Notes: a model not told the origin generated them from the letters alone. A stretch of 20,442 nt of DNA from Larix sibirica (GCA_004151065.3 NWUY0300023746.1:49780-70221); one strand, 5' to 3'; shown: positions 10,606-20,261, numbered from the stretch's first letter. Translations and numbers: made by a program.

Positions 10606-10892
10606 TTCGTTGAACTCCCACGTCGTGCCACCTTCGTTGTGATACCAACCCCACCGTGTCGATGGGATCCCCGGTGGGTGATGCGCTTAGGCTTGCCAAG
10701 CCTTCGGGGACTTTTCCTGTGGGTCGTGCGCCCATGCCAAAGTCACACGCCCTCTTTCATGCCAATGGAATTCCGCAAGGAAGACCAACAATTAGAATAT
10801 TTTTCTAAGTGTCCTTCCATCATTCCTATGGACCTGAGAGGCCCCCAAGTCAGGTTCCTTGGGCGAGTGCCCAGGGAAACTGAGTTGTTACA

Positions 10893-10905
10893 TCCTCCCC
10901 CACTC
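10893..10905 (-). other. polypurine tract of unit 1
   Basis: The minus strand reads GAGTGGGGGAGGA directly before the LTR start TGTAACA. The same 13 bases are present in all three units. This is the expected plus-strand DNA primer in reverse transcription. Confidence 0.85.
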
Positions 10906-10982
10906 AAAATTGTTGGCGTCCCGACAACGTCATCCTCAACCAACTTCCACTGTTGAAGATGTCTCCTGTTGCTACCTATTTC

Positions 10983-12344
10983 CTACAACCTACCAGCCAG
11001 CTGATCTCTTGGATCAATGTTCTTCCTTGATGATCCTTGCAACTTTGGTGCACTGTCGGAAGGTCTGCCCTTGGGTTTTCCAGGGACTTCAATTAATTGA
11101 ATTGAAGATATCCTTGGGAAATAACCTAGATTACTCTTCCATGTCAGCGGCACAGTCCAGACCTTCAATTGTTTGAAAAACACTAACCGATTCGCATACA
11201 CTATAGGAACCGGCTTGTTCGTCCGTAAGAAGTTTTGTCCTAAGATGATTGCATGGCCATCTAACGAAGCAACTTCTAAGTCTAGTTGTCCATGCCAACT
11301 CCCACTGAAAATTGGTTCTACCAAAACTCTTCCTTCCATCGACTGCTCGGTAGAGTTAACCATTTTGAATGTATCCCCATTGTCTTCCGCTGCACTGTGC
11401 AAGGAATTCGCGGTTCTACTATTCACAAAAATGTGAGTGGCACTGGTGTCCACTTGTGCTTCCAACTTCAATCCACTCACTGTTATGTCAATGGAACTCA
11501 ACCCTCGTTGGTATTCCTATGATTCTACCTTCATTGAATCTCCAAGACACGCCTTCAATGCCTTGATCATTTTAGAAAATTCATCTGAAGGGTGTGGATC
11601 ATGGACCATCCTCATGGATACCATCCACATAGTGGGGTTCTCTTGGTCACTAGCTAAGCAAGTGCTCCACGTCTTCCTGATCGGACATTGTTTCACAAAG
11701 TGACCTTCTCCACAAGGTAACAAGCACCATGTTTCTTTGGCTTCTTAGAAGGTTCCAGTTGGGTCTCACTTGGGCATCCTTCATTCCACGAAGCGAATCC
11801 ATCCCAACCGCCTTCCAATATGCTACTTGGTTTTGCAACCGCTACAACTCTTGTTTACTCTTTGAAAGTGCCTATTCTACACGTTCTTCTTGTTCTCGGG
11901 CAATCTGCTCGATCACGTAGTTCACCTCATGCAAGCAGTTCTTCGTGGCCTCCATCAACAAGTCCCTTGACTTACCCTCTTCTTGCACTTCCTGCCATGC
12001 CACTTGCCAAGTGACTGTCTCGTGCGGGGTGGGGACTTCAATGTGGCATTCTAGGGTCCACCAAACTTTCATTTGGTTTGGGAGCGCCTCCAAAGTGCTT
12101 TCAATTGTTCTGACCATGTTTGACATTCTACGCGTTTCGAAACCATTGTACCACGCTTCGCCTAAGTCCGCCTTCATTTGAAACTGTTGCCAAGTGCACT
12201 TGCTGTGAGCAACCTACTTAAGGGCATCTTGAGGTGTGCTAGGCACTTTTCCAAGTGTGGTTCCCTTCAAAAATTTAGCTCTCAATGTCACTTATGGACA
12301 AGCTTGGCACCCGAAGATCCTCTGCTGAAGCTTCTTCTAGACAT
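10983..12344 (-). pseudogene. gag-pro: unit 1 gag-protease, broken
   Basis: A start ATG at 12344 opens MSRRSF. The gag part (12177-11872 is the longest clean stretch) contains WWTLECHIEVPTPHETVTW and a helical Glu/Gln-rich region. The zinc knuckle is damaged by a one-base deletion near 11714, within the C-x2-C-x3-H-x4-C box. The frame then runs through VKQCPIRKTW to a TAG at 11517-11519 and, beyond it, a retropepsin (11501-10983) with the triad DTS at 11442-11450, followed by ATHIF and the second signature ILGQNFL. It ends at a TAG at 10983-10985, where units 2 and 3 read Gln. Other stops occur in the first 60 codons. At the position where units 2 and 3 carry TAG (15390, 18670), this copy has CAG. 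No RT, RNase H or integrase follows. Confidence 0.8.
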
Positions 12345-12533
12345 AATTCCTGCCAAATCCGTCCAAGTGCGACCCAACTAGGAAACACCAACAACGTCCA
12401 ACTGAACCGCCGTCACACTGCCCCAACCAAGCAGTGATGAGAGCGCCCAAGAGTCCTTCAACTATTTTTATAGCCAACCCTTGTCTACTCCAATTGTCAG
12501 TAATATTCACAACCAAAAAAATATTTCAAAGTT

Positions 12534-12545
12534 GCTTTGATACCA
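12534..12545 (-). other. second PBS-like copy, unit 1
   Basis: The minus strand reads TGGTATCAAAGC, one base off the 12-base match to initiator tRNA-Met. It lies 75 bp from the primary site, next to the hairpin at 12547-12572. Confidence 0.7.
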
Positions 12546-12546
12546 C

Positions 12547-12572
12547 CTCTTCACAAGAAGAGTGGTGAATAG
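12547..12572 (-). other. hairpin beside the second PBS, unit 1
   Basis: Eight-base arms (plus strand CTCTTCAC and GTGAATAG) flank a ten-base loop AAGAAGAGTG. Seven of eight pairs are kept; unit 2 has all eight. Confidence 0.6.
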
Positions 12573-12608
12573 TTGTTCGCAAGCTCTTCAACTTGCAAAT
12601 CCAATGCA

Positions 12609-12620
12609 GCTCTGATACCA
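12609..12620 (-). other. primer-binding site, unit 1 (initiator tRNA-Met)
   Basis: The minus strand reads TGGTATCAGAGC, a perfect 12-base complement to the 3' end of plant initiator tRNA-Met, two bases after the LTR end. This fixes the strand and the LTR boundary. Confidence 0.9.
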
Positions 12621-13232
12621 CCTGTCATAGGATTGGCACACACCCAGTGTTACTGCGGTCTACCAAGCCATGCGACACTTCCAAAATGTCTCCCGTGGGC
12701 TAGGCCAACACGGGCCCACTCCGACAGACTATGCCTACACTGGTTGCAAACACACTTAACAATTTTATATCTACAACAAACTCATTCTTGTTTACACTTG
12801 TTGCTTAGCCAATTATCACGAGTTAACACAACATTCTTACCTATACATTTTCACAAGTAAACATGCACCATGCAAAGTAAACAAAACAACACAAGTATAG
12901 AGTGACGAAAGCCCCAACTCGGATCACCGCAAGCTTTATATAAATGTTGGCAAGTTACATCATAACATAAGTTACATAGAATGGAGGTTCCCAAACCAAC
13001 AACACTCCCTACGTGGCACAAACAAGTCGAACCACAGAAACCCCAAATTCTGTTAAAAAATACAAAGATCCCAAAACCCAGAAAAAGACTGTCTCTCGAC
13101 TGCAACAGTGTACGCACCCACGACGTGCCAGCTGCTATGGATGACCACACTTCGTTCTGCTACCTTAGTGTGAGCCCCTTGCTGTAACTCTCTTTCCTTA
13201 CCCAAAAATTCCTTTGGTTGAGACTTAGCCGT

Positions 13233-13241
13233 GTATTTATA
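13233..13241 (-). promoter_or_regulatory. candidate TATA box of LTR 2
   Basis: The minus strand reads TATAAATAC at the same place as in LTR 1, 618 bp from the gag-side end. Confidence 0.5.
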
Positions 13242-13756
13242 AACGCTTGGGCATGCCAGCGAGGTGATCCTTGCGTGGTCACCCGCCTTGGAAATTTTCC
13301 TAGGCCCACACACTTACGCCCCTTTGGTCCATACCTTGGTCGATGCCCTCCTAGCCGACGACCATATGTTGGTCCACTTACCAACAATTTTGGTCATCTC
13401 GTCCACTTAGTTGACGATTCCATTTCCCAAGCCTTGGACGTTCCCATCTAGCTGACACCCCCTCGTTCCCTTGGTTTCTGCTTGTCATGCCCTTCCGAAC
13501 TACCAACACACCCCTTGCTGGTCCACTTTACAACCGATGTGAAAATTTGCGCCCACTCCGTTCGACCAATGCCCATGCTTCCAATTGCTTCCCACTATGC
13601 TCTCCGATTCACTTTTGTTTGAGCTCCTAAGTCGATTTGGGTGTTGGTCGAGCTTCCGCGTCCAACGAGCTTCCTTGTGAAGTCTTGGTGACCGAGCTTG
13701 CCATGCATCAGTGCCTTAGTGTGGGCGTGCATCCCCGCTGTGCGCCCCATGAGTTG

Positions 13757-13801
13757 GGCTTCGAACCAGAGTTCGTCATAGGATTCCAACTCGATTTGCT
13801 C
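13757..13801. repeat. 24-bp minisatellite in LTR 2, two copies
   Basis: Copies at 13757-13780 and 13781-13801 are homologous to those in LTR 1, one copy fewer. Confidence 0.75.
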
Positions 13802-14040
13802 TTCATTGAAATTGCACATGTGCCACCTTCGTCGTGATACCAACCCGACTGTGCCGACGGGCTCCCCAGTGGGTGATGCGTACAAGATTTTCAAGCCTTG
13901 GGTGACTTTTCCTGCTAGTCATGCACCTGTGCCGAAGTCATATTCCCTCTTTCATGCCGATGGAATTCCGCAAGGCAGACCAACACTAAGAATATTTTTC
14001 TAACTCTCCTGCCATCCTGTGAACTCAAGAGGCTACCATG

Positions 14041-15551
14041 TCAGGTTCCTTGGGTGAGTGAGGTTTGGCGGGTGCCCGTGGCACCTGAACCGTTACATCC
14101 TCCCCCACTCAAAATTGTTGTCATCCTGACAACGTCATCCTCAACTGACTTCCACTGCTGAATATGTCTCCTAGTGCTGCCTACTACCTGCAACCGACCA
14201 ACCAGTTGATCTCCTAGATCTGTGTTCTTCTTTGCCGCTCCTTGCAACTTTGGTGTGCTGTTGTAAGTTCAACCCTTAGGTTTTCTAGGGGATTCAATTA
14301 ACAGAACTGAAGATATCCTTTGGAAATACCCCAGCTTACTCTTCCATGTCAGCGACACACTCTAGACCTCCGACTGTTTGAAAAACACTAATCGATCTGC
14401 ATACACTACATGAACCTCCATGTTCATTCGTCAGAAGTCTTGTCCCAACATGATTGAATGGTCATCTAACAGAACGAATTCTAATTCTAGCTTTCCATGC
14501 CAACTCCCAATTTGAATTAATTTTGCCAAAACTCTTCCTTCCACAGGCTGCTCAGTAGAGTTAACAATTTTGAATGTATCCCCACTTTCTTCCACTGCAC
14601 TGTGCAAGGACTTCGCGGTTCTGCTATTCACAAAACTATGAGTGGCACTGGTGTCCACCAATGCTGCAAAATTCAATCCACTCACTGTTATGTCAACGAA
14701 ACCCAATCCTCGTTGGTCTTCCTACGATTCTACCTTTGTTGAATCTCCAAGACACACCTTCAATGCCTTAATCATTTCAGAAATTTCATCTTAAGGGTGT
14801 AGATCATGGACCATCCTCATGGATGCCATCTGCATAGTGGGATTCTCTTGGTCACCAGACAAGCAAGCGCTCCACGTCTTCCTCATCGTACATTGTTTCA
14901 CAAAGTGACCTTCTCCACAAAGGTAGCAGGAAACATGTTTCTTTGGCTTCTTAGGAGGATCCAACTGGGTCTCACTTGGGAATCCTTCAATCCACGAAGC
15001 CAATCCATCCTAGCTGCCTTCCAAGATACGACTTGGTTTTGCAACTACTGCAACTCGTGTTTACTCTTTGAAAGCGCATGTTCTACTAGTTCTTCTTGTT
15101 CTCGGATGATCTGTCCCATCACACAGTTCACCTCATCCAAGCAGTTCATCGTGGCCTCCATTAATGATTCCCTTGACTTATCCTCTTCTTGCACTTCCTG
15201 CCATGCCACTTTCCAAGTGACTGTCTCGTGCGGGGTGGGCACTTCAATGTGGCATTCTAGGGTCCACCAAACATTCATTTGATTTGGGAGCACCTCCCAA
15301 GTGCTTTTGCTTGTTCCAACCATGTTTGACCTTCTGTACATTTCAACACCACTGTACCATGCTTCGCCTGAGTCTTCCTTCATTTGAAACTACTGTCGAG
15401 TGCACTTGCTGTCAATGACCTACTTAAGGGTATCTAGAGGTGTGCCATACACTTTTCCAAGTGCGTCTCCCTTCAAAAATTTAGCCCCCAGCGTCACTTC
15501 TGGACAGGCATGCCACACATAGATCCTCTTCTGAAAGCTTCTTCTAGACAA
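14041..15551 (-). pseudogene. gag-pro: unit 2 gag-protease, broken
   Basis: The position of the unit 1 start codon reads TTG here (15549-15551). A TAG at 15390-15392 interrupts gag before the clean stretch 15383-15045, which holds the WWTLECHIEVPTPHETVTW segment and a helical region rich in Glu. The zinc knuckle CYLCGEGHFVKQC is intact at 14890-14928 in a frame displaced by -1 from gag. A TAA at 14791-14793 and a TAG shortly before the protease follow in frame. The retropepsin (14706-14431) has DTS at 14647-14655 and IMLGQDF. The same frame then continues through EDDVV and ILSGGGC, across the polypurine tract, and ends at 14041 inside the LTR. No polymerase or integrase is present. Confidence 0.8.
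14098..14110 (-). other. polypurine tract of unit 2
   Basis: GAGTGGGGGAGGA on the minus strand, directly before the LTR start TGTAACG. Confidence 0.85.
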
Positions 15552-15737
15552 AATTCCTGCCGAATCCGTCTAAGTACACCCCAACTAGGAAACACCACTA
15601 GTATCCAACTGAACCGCCGTCACACTGCCCCAGCCAAGCAATGACGCGAGCACCCAAGAGTCCTTCAACCGTTTCCGCAACCAACCCTTATCTTCTCCAA
15701 CTGTCACTAACCTTAACCAAAAAACTCTTTCAAATTT

Positions 15738-15749
15738 TCTATGATACCA
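15738..15749 (-). other. second PBS-like copy, unit 2
   Basis: The minus strand reads TGGTATCATAGA: the first eight bases match the tRNA and the last four have decayed. It is 75 bp from the primary site. Confidence 0.55.
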
Positions 15750-15750
15750 C

Positions 15751-15776
15751 CTCTTCACAAGAAGAGTGGTGAAGAG
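15751..15776 (-). other. hairpin beside the second PBS, unit 2
   Basis: Perfect eight-base arms (CTCTTCAC and GTGAAGAG) around a ten-base loop identical to that in units 1 and 3. Confidence 0.65.
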
Positions 15777-15812
15777 CTGTCCGCAAGCACTTCAACCTAC
15801 AACTCCAATGCA

Positions 15813-15824
15813 GCTTTGATACCA
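15813..15824 (-). other. primer-binding site, unit 2 (initiator tRNA-Met)
   Basis: The minus strand reads TGGTATCAAAGC, 11 of 12 bases matching, two bases after the LTR end. Confidence 0.85.
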
Positions 15825-16433
15825 CCTGTCATGGGATTGGCACACACCAAATTTTACTGCGGTCCACCAAGTTGTGCGACAATGCTCGGATGCCTCCCAT
15901 GGGATTGGTCAACACGGGCGCACTTCGACAGACTATGCCTACATCGGTTGCAAACACACTTAACAATTTTATATCTGCAACACACTCATTCTTGTTTACA
16001 CTTGTTACTTATCCAATTATCAAGAGTTAATCCAACATTAATTAGCCATTTTCACAAGTAAACATGCATTATGCAAAGTAAACATAACAACACAAGTATA
16101 AAATGGAGGAGGCCCCAACCAGGCTCACCGCAATCTCTATATAAATGTTAGCAAGTTACATCAGAAAATAAGTTACATAGAATGGAGGTTACCAAACCGG
16201 AAGCACTCCCTGCATTGCACAAACAAGCCAAACCGCAGAAACCCGAAATTCTGTTAAAAAATACAAAGAGCCCAAAACCCAGAAAAATACTGTCTCTCGA
16301 CTGCAACAGTGTCCGCACCCACAACCTTCCAGTTGCTGTGGATGACCATAATTTGTTATGTTTCCTCAGTGCGAGCCCCTTGCTGTAACTCACTTGCCTT
16401 ACTAAAAAATTCCTTTGGTTAAGACTTATCCAT

Positions 16434-16442
16434 GTGTTTATA
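16434..16442 (-). promoter_or_regulatory. candidate TATA box of LTR 3
   Basis: The minus strand reads TATAAACAC, one base changed from LTR 1 and 2, 615 bp from the gag-side end. Confidence 0.45.
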
Positions 16443-16990
16443 GACGCTTGGGCGACCCTTGTGTGGTCACCTTCCTTGGTAGTTTTCTTAGGTCACCCGC
16501 CTTGGTATTTTGCTTAGGTCCACACATTAATGCCCCTTTGGTCCATGCCTTGGTCGACACCCTCCTAGACGATTCCTGTATGATGGCCTGCTTTCCAACT
16601 GAATGCTCCACTTGCCAACCGTTTTGTTCATCTCGCCCACTGAGGAGACGATGCCACTGCCGAAGCCTTGGACACGCCCATCTAGCCGATGCCCCCTTGG
16701 TCCCCTTATTTTCGATTGACACGCCTGCACAAACTATCGACGCGCCCCTTGCCAGTCCACTTTGGAACTGACGTGCAAATTTGCTACCACTCTGGCTGAC
16801 CGACGCCCATGCTTCCCTTTACTTAACCCCATGCTCTTCGGTTCGTTTCTACCCGAGCTCCCAAGTCGAGTTGGGTATTGGTGAAGATTCCGTGTCCAAC
16901 AAGCTTCCATGTGAAGTCTCAACGACTAGTATTGCCATGCATCGGTGCCTTGGTGTGGGTGAACGCCCTTGTCGTGCGGTCCATAAGCTG

Positions 16991-17081
16991 GGCTTCCGAC
17001 TTGAGTTTGTCAGAGGCTTCCAACCCGTGTTCGTCAGGCTTCCAACCCGTGTTCATCAGAGGCTTCCAACCCGAGTTCTTT
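16991..17081. repeat. 24-bp minisatellite in LTR 3, four copies
   Basis: Copies at 16991-17014, 17015-17036 (22 bp, two bases lost), 17037-17060 and 17061-17081. Two neighbouring copies share CCCGTGTTC, so at least one duplication happened inside this LTR. Confidence 0.85.
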
Positions 17082-17321
17082 TTCATTAAACTCCCACGCT
17101 GTGCCACCTTCGTCGTGATACCAACCGCACCATGCCGACGGTCTCCTCGGTGGGTGATGCGCCCAGGATTTCCAAGCCTTGGGTGACTTTTCTTGTGGTT
17201 CGCGCGCCCGTGCCGAAGTCACATGCCATCTTTCATGCTGATGGATTTCTGCAAGGCAGACCAACACTTAGAATATTTTGCTAAGTGTCTTTCCATCCCA
17301 CGGACCCAAGAGGCTCCCAAG

Positions 17322-18831
17322 TCAGGTTGTTTGGGAAAGTGAGGTGTGGCGAGTGCCCGAGGCACCTGAGGTGTTACATCCTCCCCCACTCAAAATTGTT
17401 GTCATTCCAACAACGTAATCCTCAACCAAGTTCCACTACTGAATATGTCTCATGTTTCTTGCTACTTCCTGCAACCGACCAACTAGCTGATCTCTTGGGT
17501 ATGTGTTCTTCTTTGTTGCTCCTTGCAACTTTGGTGTGTTGTCGGAAGGTATGCCCTTGGGTTTTCCAGGGGATTCAATTAACCAAACTAAATATATCCC
17601 TGGGCAATACCCTAGCTTACTCTTCCATGTCAGTGGCACACTCAAGACCTCCGACTAGTTGAAAAACACTAACCGATCTGCATACACTACAGGAACCACC
17701 TTGTTCGTTAGTAAGAATTCTTGTCCTAAGATGATTGCATGGTCATCTAATGTAGAGAATTCTGAGTCTAGCTTTCCATGCCACTCCCAATTTGAATTGG
17801 TGCTACCAAAAGTATTCCTTCCATCGACTGCTCAGTAGAGTTAACCATTTTGAATGTATCCTCGTTGTCTTTCGCTGCACTATGCAAGGACTTCGTGATT
17901 CTGCTATTCAAAAAACTGTGAGTGGCACTGGTATCCACCAGTGCTGCCAACTTCAATCCACTCACTGTTATGTCAATGAAACCCAACCCTCGTTGGTATT
18001 CCTACGATTCTACTTTCGTTGAATCTCCAAGACACACCTTCAATGCCTTGATCGTTTCAGAAACTTCGTCTTAAGGGTGTAGATCATGGACCATCCTCAT
18101 GGCTGCCATCCACATAGTGGGGTGCTCTAGGTCACCATCCAAGCAAGTGCCCCATGTCTTCCTCATCGGACATTGTTTCACAAAGTGACCTTCTCCACAA
18201 AGGTAACATGCAACATGTTTCTTTGGATTCTTAGGAGGTTCTGGCTGGGTCTTACTTCGGCATCCTTCGTTCCATGAAACGACTCCATCCCAACCGCCTT
18301 CCAAGCTGCCACTTGGTTTTACAACCATTGCAACTCTTGTTTACTCTTTGAAAGAACCGATTCTACACGTTCTTCTTGTTCTCGGACGATCTGCCCCATC
18401 ACACAGTTCACCTCATGCAAGCAATTCTTCATGGCCTCCATCAAGGAGTCCCTTGACTTACCCTCTTCTTGCACTTCCTGCCATGCCACTTTCCAAGTGA
18501 CTGTTTCTTATGGGGTGGGGACTTCAATGTGGAATTCTAGGGTCCACCAAACTTTCATTTGGTTTGGGAGCACCTCCCAAGTGCTTTCACTTGTTCCGTC
18601 GATGTTTGACATTCTACGCGTTTCGACACCACTATACCACGCTTCATCTGAGTTTGCCTCCATTTGCAACTACTGCCAAGTGCACTTGCTGTTAGCAACC
18701 TGCTTAAGGGCGTCTTGAGGTGTGCCAGGCACTTTTCCAAGTGCGAATCCCTTCAAAAATTTATCCCTCAGTGTTACTTCTGGACAGCCTTGGAACCTGT
18801 AGATCCTCCACCGAAAGCTTCTTCTAGACAA
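17322..18831 (-). pseudogene. gag-pro: unit 3 gag-protease, broken
   Basis: Like unit 2 it has TTG at the start position (18829-18831) and TAG at 18670-18672. Upstream of that TAG is a clean N-terminal stretch including KFLKGFALGKVPGTPQDALK. The zinc knuckle CYLCGEGHFVKQC is intact at 18170-18208, again displaced by -1 from the gag frame. A TAA at 18071-18073 is shared with unit 2. The retropepsin starts at 17986 with DTS at 17927-17935 but loses frame near 17782 through a one-base deletion. The C-terminal tail resumes at 17645, meets a TAG just after 17436, then reads through ILSGGGC and the polypurine tract to a stop at 17322-17324 inside the LTR. No polymerase or integrase is present. Confidence 0.8.
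17379..17391 (-). other. polypurine tract of unit 3
   Basis: GAGTGGGGGAGGA on the minus strand, directly before the LTR start TGTAACA. Confidence 0.85.
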
Positions 18832-19020
18832 AATTCCCGTCGAATTCGTCCAAATGCACCCCAACTAGGAAACACCACTAGCGTCCAACTGAACCACTGT
18901 CACACTACCCCATCCAATCAGTGATACAAGCACCCAAGAGTCCTTCAACTGTTTCCCCAGCCAACCCTTGTCTTCTCCAATTGTCACTAACCTTCATAAC
19001 CAGAAAACTCTTTCAAAGTT

Positions 19021-19032
19021 GCTCTGATACCA
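19021..19032 (-). other. second PBS-like copy, unit 3
   Basis: The minus strand reads TGGTATCAGAGC, a perfect 12-base match to initiator tRNA-Met, better than the primary site of this unit. The spacing to the primary site is 75 bp. Confidence 0.75.
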
Positions 19033-19033
19033 C

Positions 19034-19059
19034 GTCTTCACAAGAAGAGTGGTGAAGAG
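19034..19059 (-). other. hairpin beside the second PBS, unit 3
   Basis: Arms GTCTTCAC and GTGAAGAG pair at seven of eight positions; the ten-base loop is identical to units 1 and 2. Confidence 0.6.
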
Positions 19060-19095
19060 ATATTCGCAAGCCCTTCAAGTTGCAACTCCATTGCA

Positions 19096-19107
19096 GCTCT
19101 GATACCC
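19096..19107 (-). other. primer-binding site, unit 3 (initiator tRNA-Met)
   Basis: The minus strand reads GGGTATCAGAGC, 11 of 12 bases matching, with the first base mutated. It lies two bases after the LTR 4 end. Confidence 0.85.
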
Positions 19108-19719
19108 CCTATCACGGGCTTGGCACACACCCACTTTTACTACGGTATGCCAAGCTGTGCAGGATTGCCTAGATACCTCCCGTGGGCTTGGTCAACACGA
19201 GCGCCCTCCAGTAGACTACGCATACAACGATTGCAAACACACTTAATAATTTTATATCTACGACACACTTGTTCTTGTTTACACTTGTTACTTAGCCAAT
19301 TATCAAGATTTAACGCAACATTCTTACTTAGCCATTTTCACAAGTAAACATGCACCACGGAAGGTAAACATAAAAGCACTAATATAGAGTGGCGGAGGCC
19401 CCAACTGGGCTCACCGCAACCTTTATATAAATGTTGGTAAGTTACATCAGAACATAAGTTACATATAATGGAGGTGCCAAACCAGCAACACTCCCTGCGT
19501 GGCACAAATAAGCTGAACTATAGAAAAGCCAAATTCTGTTAAAAAATACAAAGATCCAAAAACCCAGAAAAAGATTGTCTCTTGGTTGCAACAGTGTTTG
19601 CACCTGCGTCCTACAAGTTGCTGTGGATGACCAGACTTCGTTTTGTTGCCTTAGTGCGAGCCCCCTGCTATAACTCTCTTGCCTTACCAAAAAGTTCCTT
19701 TGGTTTAGACTTAGCAGTA

Positions 19720-19727
19720 TATTTATA
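19720..19727 (-). promoter_or_regulatory. candidate TATA box of LTR 4
   Basis: The minus strand reads TATAAATA, 617 bp from the gag-side end of this LTR. Confidence 0.45.
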
Positions 19728-20261
19728 GATGTCTGGGCATGCCAGCGGGGTGACCCTTGCGTGGTCACCGCCTTGGAAGTTTGCTTAGGCCCACACACTA
19801 ACTCCCCTTTGGTCTATGCCTTGGTCGACTCCCTCCTAGACGACTCCCGTATGTTGGTTCGCTTGGCAACTGAATGGTCCACTTTCCAACCATTTTGGTA
19901 ATCTTGCCTACTTTGTCGATGATGCCACTACCCAAGCCTTGGAAATGCCCATATAGTCGATTCTCCCTTGGTCCCTTATTTTCTGCTTGTCACGCCCGTC
20001 CAAACTATCCATGTGCCCCTTTCCAGTCCACTTTGCAACCGACGTGCCGATTTGTGCCCACTCTGGCTGACCGACGTCCGTGTTTCTGTTTGCTTCACCT
20101 TATGCTCTTTGGTTTTCTTCTTCCTGAGCTCCCATGGCGATTTGGGTGTTGATTGAGCTTCTAGGACCAACAGGATTCCATGTGAAGTCTCAGCGATCAG
20201 GATTTCCATGCACTGGTACCTTGGTGTGGGCGCGCGCCCCTGCCCTGCGCCCCATGAGTTG

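Larger units (their letters stand above)
9384..10892 (-). repeat. LTR 1 (outer 3' LTR of the array)
   Basis: On the plus strand it starts TGTCACGGG and ends GTTGTTACA; on the minus strand it therefore begins TGTAACA and ends GTGACA, the usual TG...CA ends. The polypurine tract abuts its minus-strand 5' end. It is 1509 bp long and carries three copies of a 24-bp minisatellite. A 14-base shortening near the polypurine-tract end, relative to LTR 2, changes the frame of the reading that enters from the internal region. Confidence 0.9.
12623..14097 (-). repeat. LTR 2 (shared by units 1 and 2)
   Basis: It is 1475 bp, plus-strand start TGTCATAGG and end CCGTTACA. It is flanked on the left by the primer-binding site of unit 1 and on the right by the polypurine tract of unit 2. 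Two copies of the 24-bp minisatellite are present, which partly explains why it is the shortest of the complete LTRs. Identity to the other LTRs is roughly 80-85% by eye. Confidence 0.9.
15827..17378 (-). repeat. LTR 3 (shared by units 2 and 3)
   Basis: It is 1552 bp, plus-strand start TGTCATGGG and end GGTGTTACA. It is flanked by the unit 2 primer-binding site and the unit 3 polypurine tract. Four copies of the 24-bp minisatellite (one of them 22 bp) make it the longest LTR. Confidence 0.9.

Noticed and set aside
10003-10956. Long plus-strand open frames (162 and 151 codons) across LTR 1, with similar ones at 16415-16771 and 16781-17089
   Set aside because: They lie antisense to the retrotransposon in the U3 region, are broken in the other LTR copies, and their apparent protein repeat (GFQP...FVR) is only the 24-bp minisatellite read in frame.
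12981-13187. 68-codon plus-strand frame in LTR 2, with a close counterpart at 16182-16388 in LTR 3
   Set aside because: It is antisense in R-U5, lacks a start and has stops in LTR 1, and is frameshifted in LTR 4. Similarity follows from LTR homology.
10983-18831. A functional gag-protease gene in any unit
   Set aside because: Every unit has several stops, a frame displacement before the zinc knuckle and the DTS triad; none can encode an uninterrupted protein.
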